DNA of 64,000 nucleotides from the NCBI GenBank assembly GCA_934196125.1, contig CAKPVT010000004.1:1-64000 (forward strand). Reading direction: 5' to 3'. The stretch's first letter is position 1, and each line of letters starts with the position of its first letter. The notes beneath the pieces are model-generated. The model did no database searches, was not told the origin of the DNA, and saw nothing but the letters and a program-made list of their open reading frames with translations. Below are positions 19,240 through 28,275 of the stretch, in pieces. A program made the translations under genes and the position numbers. The DNA is from an uncultured Streptococcus sp. (lineage in GTDB: Bacteria; Bacillota; Bacilli; Lactobacillales; Streptococcaceae).

Positions 19240-19920
19240 ATGTTAGAAAGTGATTTTTTAGATACTATCGAAGTGCAGGAAACACGAAAATATTTGGAAA
19301 AGAAAAAGGTATCCTTGTTTTTTAAACGGATGTTTGATTTAATTTTTTCCATTTTACTGTTGCTTTTCTTGCTACCTATTTTTGTCCTGTTAGCGATTGG
19401 CATCAAGTTAGAAGACGGCGGGTCAGTTTTCTATCGGCAAGATCGTGTAACGAAAAATGGACGCCTGTTTAAGATTTTCAAGTTTCGCACCATGGTGGTC
19501 AATGCTGATAAAATCGGTACTCTCGTCACTGTTCAAAAAGATAATCGCATTACCAAAATTGGTTCAAGAATACGAAAATATCGCCTTGATGAATTGCCTC
19601 AGTTACTAAATATCGTCATCGGTGATATGAGTTTTGTCGGCACACGACCAGAGGTTGTTAAGTATGTCAAAGCCTATACAAACGAGATGAAGACAACCTT
19701 GCTTTTGCCGGCAGGCGTGACTTCTCTTTCCAGTATTGAGTTTAAGGATGAAGACACTATTATTGAAAAATATACGAAACTGGGAGAAGATGTTGATGAT
19801 ATTTACATTCATCGCATACTTCCCCAAAAAATGATTTCAAATATTGCCTATATTCATCACTTTAATTTTCTATCAGACATTAAAATTATGCTGTTGACCA
19901 TTATCAAAGTAGTAAAATAA
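19240..19920 (+). CDS. Initiating sugar-1-phosphate transferase (PglC/WbaP C-domain type)
   Basis: This 226-residue phosphoglycosyltransferase places the first sugar phosphate on undecaprenyl phosphate. It has one membrane or re-entrant helix (about residues 29-52, including a conserved Pro), FKFRTM, and RLDELPQLLNI with the catalytic Asp-Glu. MSFVGTRPE is the usual C-terminal motif. It lacks the four-helix domain of WbaP, so it resembles PglC, which uses UDP-diNAcBac. ATG 19240 follows AGGAGAG. It sits between the dehydratase and the aminotransferase that probably make its substrate. Confidence 0.93.
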   Translation: MLESDFLDTIEVQETRKYLEKKKVSLFFKRMFDLIFSILLLLFLLPIFVLLAIGIKLEDGGSVFYRQDRVTKNGRLFKIFKFRTMVVNADKIGTLVTVQKDNRITKIGSRIRKYRLDELPQLLNIVIGDMSFVGTRPEVVKYVKAYTNEMKTTLLLPAGVTSLSSIEFKDEDTIIEKYTKLGEDVDDIYIHRILPQKMISNIAYIHHFNFLSDIKIMLLTIIKVVK

Positions 19921-19931
19921 TGAGGACACAT

Positions 19932-21146
19932 ATGACAAAGAAAATGAATATTCCCTTTTCACCACCAGATATTTCAGAAGAAGAAATTGCAGAGGTGGCA
20001 GATACCTTACGTTCTGGTTGGATTACCACCGGTCCGAAAACAAAGGAACTAGAATCCTTGTTATCCACCTACACCAATACCTCAAAAACGGTCTGCCTAA
20101 ACTCGGCGACAGCAGGTTTGGAATTGGTTCTTCGACTGCTTGGTGTGGAGGCTGGTGATGAAGTTATTGTTCCAGCTATGACCTATACGGCATCTTGTAG
20201 TGTGATTGAGCATGTCGGAGCTACTCCTGTCATTGTTGATATTCAGAGCGATAGTCACGAGATGGACTATGATCAGGTGGCACAAGCTATCACGGAGCGA
20301 ACAAAGGTGATTATTCCCGTCGAGTTGGCTGGTATCCCTTGCGACCATGATAGGATAAGAGAAGTTGTTGACAGTAAAAAAACACTCTTTACACCAAAAA
20401 CTCCCCTACAAAGGGCATTTGGTCGTATCGTTATCTTATCTGACGGTGCTCATGCTTTGGGTGCAAGCTACAAGGGTGAGATGATTGGCAATGTCGCAGA
20501 CTTTACCGTATTTTCTTTTCACGCTGTGAAAAACTTTACAACGGCAGAAGGTGGCTCGGTAACTTGGAAAGACCATGCCGGCATTGATAATGATGACTTG
20601 TATCGTCAATTTCAAATCCTTTCCTTACATGGTCAGACAAAAGACGCTCTTGAAAAAACAAAATTGGGTTCATGGGAGTATGATATTGTCATCCCTGGCT
20701 ACAAGTGCAATATGACGGATATCATGGCTTCTATCGGCTTAGTTCAGTACAAACGCTATCCTGATTTATTAAGACGACGCAGAGAGATTGTTAGTTGTTA
20801 TAATGAGGGATTTGAAGGCACGACAGTCATCCCTTTACAGCACGTGAGTGACAGCTATGAGTCTTCTATGCACCTGTATATCGTTCGTATAGATGGCATT
20901 AAGAAAGAGCAACGCAATGCTATTATCGAAAAAATGGCAGAGGCTGGAATTGCCTGCAATGTTCATTATAAACCACTCCCTCTCTTAACTGCTTATGCTA
21001 ATATGGGCTTTAAAATAGAAGATTATCCCAATGCCCAAAACTATTTTGAAAATACCATGACACTCCCCCTTCATACAAAATTGAGCGATGAAGAAGTGGA
21101 CTATGTGATAGAAACGCTAAAAGGTATCATAGCCGATATTCGCTGA
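19932..21146 (+). CDS. DegT/DnrJ/EryC1 aminotransferase for a 4-amino-4,6-dideoxy sugar
   Basis: The 404-residue PLP enzyme of the sugar aminotransferase family has the Schiff-base lysine in FSFHAVKNFTTAEGG. SATAGLELVLR and ILSDGAHALGA form the cofactor site. It likely aminates the 4-keto sugar made by the upstream dehydratase, giving a product like UDP-AATGal or UDP-4-amino-bacillosamine precursor. No sugar N-acetyltransferase follows, so the 4-amino group may stay free. ATG 19932 follows TGAGGA; an ATG at 19920 overlaps the previous stop. Confidence 0.9.
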   Translation: MTKKMNIPFSPPDISEEEIAEVADTLRSGWITTGPKTKELESLLSTYTNTSKTVCLNSATAGLELVLRLLGVEAGDEVIVPAMTYTASCSVIEHVGATPVIVDIQSDSHEMDYDQVAQAITERTKVIIPVELAGIPCDHDRIREVVDSKKTLFTPKTPLQRAFGRIVILSDGAHALGASYKGEMIGNVADFTVFSFHAVKNFTTAEGGSVTWKDHAGIDNDDLYRQFQILSLHGQTKDALEKTKLGSWEYDIVIPGYKCNMTDIMASIGLVQYKRYPDLLRRRREIVSCYNEGFEGTTVIPLQHVSDSYESSMHLYIVRIDGIKKEQRNAIIEKMAEAGIACNVHYKPLPLLTAYANMGFKIEDYPNAQNYFENTMTLPLHTKLSDEEVDYVIETLKGIIADIR

Positions 21147-21203
21147 CACCATACGAACAACTATAGTATTTAGTTAATAAAGAGTAGAAGAACGGAGATA
21201 GAT

Positions 21204-21980
21204 GTGACAAAACAAATAGACGGTCTTGTTTCGGTGATTATGCCGTCGTGGAATACTGCTGACTATATCGCAGAATCCATTGAATCAGTCATCAATCAGA
21301 CCTATCAAAACTGGGAATTGATTATCGTTGATGATTGTTCGACTGATACGACAGATGAGATAGTCAACCACTTTAAAGACGATAGGATACGTTATTTCAA
21401 AAATAGTATCAATAGTGGTGCAGACATCACACGAAATAAGGCTTTGCAACATTCTAGAGGAGAGTGGATAGCCTTTCTTGATTCGGACGATCTCTGGCAT
21501 CCAGAAAAGCTAGAAAAACAGATTCACTTTATGGAGAAAAATGGGTATAGCTTTTCCTACCATAATTTTGAAAAAATTGATGAAGACAGTCAAGATTTGG
21601 GAGTTACGGTCACAGGCCCAAGTCTTGTGACGAAGAAGATGATGTACCATTATGGTTATCCAGGTTGCTTGACTTTTATGTACAACGCCAAGGTGATGGG
21701 CTTGGTACAAATTAATGACATCAAGAAGAACAACGACTATGCTATTTTGTTAAAGCTGTGTAAAAAAGCAGATTGTAATCTACTTGATGAAAACCTAGCC
21801 TATTATCGTATTAGAAAAAAATCCATTTCCCATGACAAGCTGTACAAAAAATTAAAAAGTCACTATGATTTGTTTCATATCTGTGATAAACAAACACCCC
21901 TTACTTCCTTTTACTTGGCTTGTATGAACATGATTTACGGTCTTCATAAAAAATACAAATATGAAATAAGGAATCAATGA
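21204..21980 (+). CDS. Family 2 glycosyltransferase
   Basis: The 258-residue GT-A fold enzyme opens VSVIMPSWNTADYIAESIESV and shows DDCSTD and the metal-binding AFLDSDDLW. It adds one sugar to the lipid-linked repeat unit on the inner membrane face. The sugar and linkage cannot be read from sequence. GTG start after CGGAGATA; the 3' end overlaps the next gene by 4 bases (ATGA). Confidence 0.9.
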   Translation: MTKQIDGLVSVIMPSWNTADYIAESIESVINQTYQNWELIIVDDCSTDTTDEIVNHFKDDRIRYFKNSINSGADITRNKALQHSRGEWIAFLDSDDLWHPEKLEKQIHFMEKNGYSFSYHNFEKIDEDSQDLGVTVTGPSLVTKKMMYHYGYPGCLTFMYNAKVMGLVQINDIKKNNDYAILLKLCKKADCNLLDENLAYYRIRKKSISHDKLYKKLKSHYDLFHICDKQTPLTSFYLACMNMIYGLHKKYKYEIRNQ

Positions 21981-23068
21981 AGAATATGAAAATCTGTTTT
22001 TTAGCACCTGCGAATAATTATCATACGAAAAAATGGTGTAAATGGTTTGCTGAAAAAGGGCATGATGTCCATGTTATATCTTTTATTGATGATACGATTG
22101 AAAATGTCACCATTCACTTTATTGATAGTGGGGCATCTGTCAACTCATCTGATTCACGAAAACTAGCTTATTTATTAAAAGCAGGTAAGGTTAAAAAGAT
22201 TATTAAACAGCTAAAACCCGATATTGTCAACGCTCACTATGTTTCGAGTTACGGGGCAGTCGCTGCTCTGTCAGGTATCAAGTCCTATGTCTTATCCATG
22301 TGGGGTTCTGATGTCTATGATTTTCCTACCAAGAGCTTTTTACATAAATTTTTGGTTAAATTCAGTCTGAGTAGGGCAACTTATCTTTTTTCTACCAGTC
22401 AAGCGATGGCAGATGAGGCTGGAAAGTATACGAATAAAGACATCACCATCACACCTTTTGGTGTGGATATGACTCTTTTTTCGCCAAAGAGACAAGAAAA
22501 TAGTACCTATTTTACAGTTGGTACGATTAAATCACTGACACCTAAGTATGGTATTGATACTTTGCTTAGAGCTGTTTCTCGAGTGGTGCAACAAAGACCG
22601 GACATCCCTCTTCAATTGAAAATAGGTGGTAAGGGAGAGTACGAAAAAGACTATAAACGACTAGCTCAAGAGTTGGGCATTGAGCCGATTACCAAGTGGC
22701 TTGGTTTCATTTCACAAGAGAGAGTGGCAAAAGAATGGAATACTATGGATATTGCGGTTATCCCCTCGGAGTCGGAGTCGTTCGGCGTTTCGGCTGTAGA
22801 ATCGTCTGCTTGTGCTTGTCCAGTGATTGTGACGGATATACCCGGTCTCAAAGAAACCACAATACCAAATAAAACTAGCCTTGTCATCCCTATCGGAGAT
22901 GATGAACAATTAGCAGAAAAAATCATCTATCTCTACAATCATCCAGAGCTAAGATTAGAGTTGGGAACAGCAGGAAGAAAGTTTGTAGAAGAACAATTTG
23001 AAATCGACAAGTGTTTTAAATTGATTGAGAAGAAATTTAAGGAAATTTGTAGGATTAACAGTCAATGA
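21977..23068 (+). CDS. Family 4 glycosyltransferase
   Basis: The 363-residue GT-B enzyme has NAHYVSSYGAVA in the N-domain. The donor-binding C-domain includes GTIKSLTPKYGIDTLLRA and the E-x7-E signature within SESESFGVSAVESSACACP. It is probably a retaining transferase building the repeat unit. Coupled by 4-base overlaps to the genes on both sides. Confidence 0.92.
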   Translation: MKNMKICFLAPANNYHTKKWCKWFAEKGHDVHVISFIDDTIENVTIHFIDSGASVNSSDSRKLAYLLKAGKVKKIIKQLKPDIVNAHYVSSYGAVAALSGIKSYVLSMWGSDVYDFPTKSFLHKFLVKFSLSRATYLFSTSQAMADEAGKYTNKDITITPFGVDMTLFSPKRQENSTYFTVGTIKSLTPKYGIDTLLRAVSRVVQQRPDIPLQLKIGGKGEYEKDYKRLAQELGIEPITKWLGFISQERVAKEWNTMDIAVIPSESESFGVSAVESSACACPVIVTDIPGLKETTIPNKTSLVIPIGDDEQLAEKIIYLYNHPELRLELGTAGRKFVEEQFEIDKCFKLIEKKFKEICRINSQ

Positions 23069-24162
23069 TATATATTACTTTAGTAGCCAGTTTACCGATT
23101 ATGGCTTATCTTTGCTTCTCCAAAAACGGTATACTGGTTCTTGATAGAAAACAAGGCTTGTATAGTGAAAATCATAGCTATCTCATGCTATTTTTTATAC
23201 TATGTGCTATTCTTATTGCCTTTCGGTCTAATCTAGTGGGTGTTGATACCATCCACTACTCAAAACATTTTGATACCGTATCAACCTTGTCGTTTTCTGA
23301 GATTAGAGATTACGCCAATAGATATGCTATCGAAATTGGCTACATTTTCCTGATGAAATTGTCATCACTTATCATTGACAATTACTATTTCTTTCAACTG
23401 ATAATTGCTAGCCTTTATAGCCTACTGATGTATCGTTTTTTTAGTAAAAATACCGATAATCAATTATTTGTTAGTGTTCTATTTTTAGGATTGGGGCTTT
23501 TACTCTATAGTTTTAATATACAGAGACAGATGTTAGCTGTTGCCATTGTATTAGAATCTTGGAATGCTTTCACAGACAAGAAATATTATCGGACAGTGTT
23601 CTGGCTTATCCTTGCAAGCTTCTTTCATTCAACGGCAGTCATTTTCCTTTTGGTATTGCTATTATACTATTTCCGAGAAAGTAAACTGTTTTTAATTCTA
23701 TCTTCCATCGTTATCCTCTTTGTTGTTATCCGTTTTGACTTTATCATTAATCTTTTGAGCCACAATATTTCCAAATATGCCAATTATTTTAAAAATATTA
23801 AGGTCATCCAATCAGCTGGTGGGGTGAAATTTATATGGGGGGGGATAGTGCTCCTTGCCTTGTTAACTATATTTAGGAAAATATTCCTACAAAAAAAGGA
23901 ATTGTCAAATCTTCCTACTTATGCCATCCTGTCTCTTGGATATGTCGTAGCCAACATCTTAGGCTTACGTTTTAACTACTTTGAAAGACTCGGTTTGTAT
24001 TGCTTGCCGTTTGTTGCCGTTTTTTTGGAAAAATTTGGTACAAGTCTAGAAGATAAGACCACGAGAAGCATCTACTATTTCTTGACCTACCTATTTTTCA
24101 TCATTTATTTTCTGATGAGTGCTATGGGTTCTGAACAATACAATTATCATTTTTATTTTTAG
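23065..24162 (+). CDS. wzy: Capsule polymerase Wzy (EpsG-like)
   Basis: This 365-residue protein has about ten membrane helices and a central periplasmic-side region (VGVDTIHYSKHF), typical of EpsG/Wzy polymerases that join repeat units outside the membrane. FNIQRQMLAVAIVL and FFHSTAVIF match the family pattern. Codons 258-260 contain a run of eight G bases (23837-23844); loss of one G gives an immediate stop at codon 261 and gain of one gives a stop about ten codons later. The start overlaps the upstream gene by 4 bases. Confidence 0.88.
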   Translation: MIYITLVASLPIMAYLCFSKNGILVLDRKQGLYSENHSYLMLFFILCAILIAFRSNLVGVDTIHYSKHFDTVSTLSFSEIRDYANRYAIEIGYIFLMKLSSLIIDNYYFFQLIIASLYSLLMYRFFSKNTDNQLFVSVLFLGLGLLLYSFNIQRQMLAVAIVLESWNAFTDKKYYRTVFWLILASFFHSTAVIFLLVLLLYYFRESKLFLILSSIVILFVVIRFDFIINLLSHNISKYANYFKNIKVIQSAGGVKFIWGGIVLLALLTIFRKIFLQKKELSNLPTYAILSLGYVVANILGLRFNYFERLGLYCLPFVAVFLEKFGTSLEDKTTRSIYYFLTYLFFIIYFLMSAMGSEQYNYHFYF

Positions 24163-24172
24163 GAGATATTGA

Positions 24173-25156
24173 GTGGAAGAATTAATATCAATCGTCATAC
24201 CAGTCTATAATGTCGAACTCTACCTATCAGAGTGTTTGAGTTCTGTAAAGGAACAGACTTACACCAATTTAGATATCATTATCGTCAACGATGGTTCGAC
24301 AGATAATTCCCTTGAAATCTGTCAAGAGTTTAAAAAACAAGACTCAAGAGTAACGATTGTCAGTCAAAAAAACGCTGGACTATCGGCAGCTCGGAATGCA
24401 GGAATTGAAATAGCAAAAGGACGCTACATTACTTTTTTGGATAGCGATGATTTTATATCAAGTGACTATATAGCTTATCTCTATACCATGCTTACAGAAA
24501 CTGATTCCGATATAGCCGTTTGTCAGCGTGAAGAAGTAGATGAAAATAGTCAAAAAATAGACCAGAAAACAAGAAGGAGTGCTCCGATGAAAGTCATCTC
24601 AGGTGGTGAAAACTTGATGAAGACTTTCCTATCTGAAAACGATATTGACACAGTTGCTTGGGGAAAATTGTATGCTACCACATTGTTTTCCGATGTCCGT
24701 TATCCTGTCGGAAAATTCCATGAAGATGTCTATACCACTTACCAACTAATCGCCAAATCGAAAAAGTTAGTGGTTGGCTTTGAAAGAAATTATTTTTATC
24801 GCAATAGACAGCAAAGTATATCAAGGTCATTGTTTTCGCTCAAACACTTGGACGCGATTGAGGCAGCCAAAGAACGTGCAGAGTTTATCTCAAAAAATTA
24901 CCCTAGCCTTCTTTCGATTGCCAATGCGTCTATTATCTATGCGACCAACATGTGCGTCCTTCGGATCGCTGAGTCGTCTCAATTAGTGATAAGCAATGTT
25001 GATGACATGTTGCATGATTTTCAATGCAATTATAGAACGTACGAAAAAGATTTTTTACGGTCAAACAGTAGCCTACAAGCAAAAGCATTTTCTTTAATTG
25101 CCTTTTGCAATGTGAAATTAGCTATCAAATTATGGAATATGATAAAAAAGGGGTAA
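24173..25156 (+). CDS. Family 2 glycosyltransferase
   Basis: The 327-residue GT-A enzyme has SIVIPVYNVELYLSECL, VNDGSTDNSL, KNAGLSAARNAG and TFLDSDDF. It also carries the C-terminal extension seen in EpsJ/WaaB-like family 2 transferases. GTG start after AGGAGAT. It is one of three transferases after the initiating enzyme, which would allow a repeat unit of about four sugars. Confidence 0.92.
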   Translation: MEELISIVIPVYNVELYLSECLSSVKEQTYTNLDIIIVNDGSTDNSLEICQEFKKQDSRVTIVSQKNAGLSAARNAGIEIAKGRYITFLDSDDFISSDYIAYLYTMLTETDSDIAVCQREEVDENSQKIDQKTRRSAPMKVISGGENLMKTFLSENDIDTVAWGKLYATTLFSDVRYPVGKFHEDVYTTYQLIAKSKKLVVGFERNYFYRNRQQSISRSLFSLKHLDAIEAAKERAEFISKNYPSLLSIANASIIYATNMCVLRIAESSQLVISNVDDMLHDFQCNYRTYEKDFLRSNSSLQAKAFSLIAFCNVKLAIKLWNMIKKG

Positions 25157-25162
25157 GGATTA

Positions 25163-25810
25163 TTGAATATTTTACAAAAAACGAAATCGTATCTACAAGA
25201 ACGTATCAATCTTCAAAATAGAAAACGATTGCGTCATGATTCTCCCATTCTTGTGTCTAGTAATTGTACGGGAGGCTTTCTTTATCATTGGTTAGGACTT
25301 CGTTTTATGAGTCCATTTATTAATTTGTACCTGACCCCTGCTGACTTTGTATTGATGTGTGAGAACTTTAATGATTTTTTTAATTCTCCTCTACAAAAAG
25401 ATGAAAGTGAATCGGATTATCCCATCGGAGTAGGTTACTTAGGTATCAAAGTTCATTTTATGCATTACGCTACTTTTGAAGAAGCTATAACTAGCTGGGA
25501 AAAAAGACTGAAAAGAATGGAACGAGAAAGTCTGGGAAATGGACGTTACCAATACAAAACAGAAAAAATTGGTTTTATCTTTTCAAACTGGGACGGAAAC
25601 GAAGAACTTTTAGAGAGATTTGATAAATTGCCATTTAAAAAAGTTGTTTTTACAGACAAACACGTTGACTATTCATCTGCTGTCTATTTACGTGGTTATG
25701 AGAGAAAGAAAGGCAATGTTTATGCAACGAAAAATATATTTGGAAAAAGATATATAGACCAGTTTGACTATGTTGAATTTATCAATTCGCTTACAGAAAT
25801 TACTACCTGA
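25163..25810 (+). CDS. DUF1919 polysaccharide biosynthesis protein
   Basis: The 215-residue protein matches the DUF1919 pattern found in many streptococcal capsule clusters: SNCTGGFLYHWLGLRFMSPF near the N-terminus, YPIGVGYLGIKVHFMHY in the middle and LPFKKVVFTDKH near the end. Its activity is not established; it may modify or transfer a sugar. It starts at TTG with GGTAAGGAT upstream, and no ATG is available nearby. Confidence 0.8.
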   Translation: MNILQKTKSYLQERINLQNRKRLRHDSPILVSSNCTGGFLYHWLGLRFMSPFINLYLTPADFVLMCENFNDFFNSPLQKDESESDYPIGVGYLGIKVHFMHYATFEEAITSWEKRLKRMERESLGNGRYQYKTEKIGFIFSNWDGNEELLERFDKLPFKKVVFTDKHVDYSSAVYLRGYERKKGNVYATKNIFGKRYIDQFDYVEFINSLTEITT

Positions 25811-25819
25811 AAGGCATAT

Positions 25820-26851
25820 ATGAAATTCATAAATAAACTGTACAACAGAATCTTCTTTTTAGTGACGATTATTATCAAAAATGCGTTCATTTTTAGAATG
25901 TATAGGAAGAAAATTATTTTGTTAGTCACTCCAAACCATGGCAATTTAGGAGATCAGGCTATCTCGATTGCTGAAATAGACTACTTGAAGAAAAATTATC
26001 ATTTTCCTATTGTGGAAATTTCTGATGTATTATATGACTTTTATCGGAAAAAATTGACTAAGAAAGTATCACCACAAGACATTATTATTTTACATGGTGG
26101 AGGAAATGTCGGAATAGAATACAAGATTTTAGAAGAACAACGCAGAGAAATCATCTGTTCTTTTCCACTTAATCAAATCATCCTTTTCCCACAGACGATT
26201 GATTTTGGAGATAGTGATGAGGGGAAGATTGAATTTGAAAAGAGTCGTCAAATTTACAGTTCTCATGAGAACTTGACTATCCTTGCAAGAGAAGAAAAGT
26301 CTTATCAGATTTTTAAGAAGTACTTTTCAGATAAAACTTATTATGTTCCTGATATTGTCTTGACGATGAAACCAAAGACGCATCATTCAGGAAAATATGC
26401 TCTGACGTGTTTTAGAAAAGACGTCGAAAAAACATTGACACCCTCTGATGAAGAGTATTTATTTGATATTATCAGCAAGCGAGGGTTTGAGCTGATTAAA
26501 TCAGATACTTATGTAGAAAGGTCAATCTATCCACATAATAGACAAAAAATCGTTGCAAATTTATTTGGCAAGTATCAAGGAGCAAAATTTGTTGTCACGG
26601 ACAGACTGCATGGTATGATTTTTGCTTATCTGAATGGGACTACTTGTATCGTCTTTAATAACTACAACGGTAAAGTGGAAGGGGTGTACAAGAGCTGGTT
26701 GAAAAAAAGTAAAAACATACTATTTCTAGACAACGTTGATAATTTTGAACAAGCCCTGACACAGTTACTGTCTTCAGTTGATGATTTTACAATCGAACAA
26801 TTTGCAAATGAACAATTTGAATTTTTGAGAAAGATAATTGATAATGAGTAA
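25820..26851 (+). CDS. Polysaccharide pyruvyltransferase family protein
   Basis: The 343-residue protein shows TPNHGNLGDQAISIAE, LHGGGNVG, FPQTIDFG and VTDRLHGMIFAYLNGT, the set of motifs of polysaccharide pyruvyltransferases (CsaB/EpsO group). Such enzymes add a ketal-linked pyruvate from phosphoenolpyruvate to a sugar, giving the polymer a negative charge; some family members instead transfer sugars. It overlaps wzx by 8 bases. Confidence 0.85.
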   Translation: MKFINKLYNRIFFLVTIIIKNAFIFRMYRKKIILLVTPNHGNLGDQAISIAEIDYLKKNYHFPIVEISDVLYDFYRKKLTKKVSPQDIIILHGGGNVGIEYKILEEQRREIICSFPLNQIILFPQTIDFGDSDEGKIEFEKSRQIYSSHENLTILAREEKSYQIFKKYFSDKTYYVPDIVLTMKPKTHHSGKYALTCFRKDVEKTLTPSDEEYLFDIISKRGFELIKSDTYVERSIYPHNRQKIVANLFGKYQGAKFVVTDRLHGMIFAYLNGTTCIVFNNYNGKVEGVYKSWLKKSKNILFLDNVDNFEQALTQLLSSVDDFTIEQFANEQFEFLRKIIDNE

Positions 26852-28229
26852 ACAAGGAAAGTATAAACAATTATTCAGCAATTCGATATTGTATTCAATC
26901 GGTAATTTTGGCTCTAGTGCCGTAAGTTTTTTACTGTTGCCCCTTTATACAAATGCTCTCACAACAGGTCAATATGGCTATATTGATATTATTCAAACTT
27001 TAATTGATTTACTATTACCCATTTTATCCTTAAATTTTGCAGACTCTATCTTACGCTATACATTAGACGGTAAGCATAGCAATAAGAGTATTATGACTTC
27101 TGTTGCGATTGTTCCGTTTATGACGCTTCCCTTATTTTACCTTTGTCTTTTGTTGATAAGTCGTATGACTAATTTGCACATTAGTCCCGAGTTACTCACG
27201 TTTATCTTTTTTTTGAGAATCAATAATGACTATTTCAAGCAGTTTTCAAGAGGTATCAACAAAAATATTATTTTTGCATTAAATGATATTATCTATACTT
27301 TGGTTTTTGCACTGTTTAACCTACTATTTTTACTGTATTTGAAAATCGGAATAAGTGGTTATTTCTTTTCTATGGTAATAGCTCTTATTGTGTCCAATAT
27401 GTTTTTGATTATTTTTAGTCGTATTTACGCTTACTTTGACTTTCAGTCATTTTCAAAAGACTATTTCAAAGAATCACTTTATTATAGCTTTCCTTTAATC
27501 CCCAATACGATTATGTGGTGGGTGATGAATGCAATAGATAGATATTTTATTCTCTTTTTCTTAGGTGTTGAGTCTAATGGTTTATATGGTATTGCTTATA
27601 AATTGCCTAGTATCGTATCTATCGTGGCTACTATTTTTTCAAAAGCTTGGCAAATTTCTGCTATTAAAGAATATAACAAGGCTGATACAGAACAATTCTA
27701 TAACCGTGTCTATAGTGTTCTTAACTCTATACTAGTTATTTTTGTGTCTTTGATGTTTTGTATCCTACCACTTTTCTTAAACCTATTTATTGGAAGTTCT
27801 TTTAGAGATGTAGTACACATTATTCCGTTTCTGTTTATTAGTGTGATTTTTTCTAGCCTATCTGGTTTTGTAGGGACAAACTATCTAGCAAGTATGAAGA
27901 CAACAGGTGCTGTAAAGACGTCAATAGTAGGTGGAGTAGCCAATATCATAGGAAATCTCTTACTTATGCCGTTAATTGGTCTTTCAGGAGCCGCACTAAG
28001 TACAGCACTTTCTTTCTTTATCGTGTTGATTTATCGGATTTATGATACAAGAAAACTAATTCAGATACATATTACCAAAGTTGAGATTGTGAAATATTTT
28101 TTATTAACAATGCAAGCAACATTATTAACACTAAACACTAATTATTATATCTTTCAGATTATAATCTTCTTGTTTATCTTTCTTATCGAGATAAAACATT
28201 ATAAAAAATTAATCCGTGGTTTTAGTTAA
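26844..28229 (+). CDS. wzx: Capsule repeat-unit flippase Wzx
   Basis: The ~461-residue MATE/MOP-superfamily protein has 12-14 membrane helices. It opens with a basic N-terminus followed by SIGNFGSSAVSFLLLPLYTNAL, typical of Wzx. It moves lipid-linked repeat units across the membrane for Wzy. ATG 26844 lies within the stop region of the pyruvyltransferase gene. It is the last gene of the rightward operon; the 46-bp convergent gap after it has no clear terminator. Confidence 0.9.
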   Translation: MSKQGKYKQLFSNSILYSIGNFGSSAVSFLLLPLYTNALTTGQYGYIDIIQTLIDLLLPILSLNFADSILRYTLDGKHSNKSIMTSVAIVPFMTLPLFYLCLLLISRMTNLHISPELLTFIFFLRINNDYFKQFSRGINKNIIFALNDIIYTLVFALFNLLFLLYLKIGISGYFFSMVIALIVSNMFLIIFSRIYAYFDFQSFSKDYFKESLYYSFPLIPNTIMWWVMNAIDRYFILFFLGVESNGLYGIAYKLPSIVSIVATIFSKAWQISAIKEYNKADTEQFYNRVYSVLNSILVIFVSLMFCILPLFLNLFIGSSFRDVVHIIPFLFISVIFSSLSGFVGTNYLASMKTTGAVKTSIVGGVANIIGNLLLMPLIGLSGAALSTALSFFIVLIYRIYDTRKLIQIHITKVEIVKYFLLTMQATLLTLNTNYYIFQIIIFLFIFLIEIKHYKKLIRGFS

Positions 28230-28275
28230 TGTCATGTATCTGACCTTAACTAGTATCATGGGTTAAGTGTGTTGT

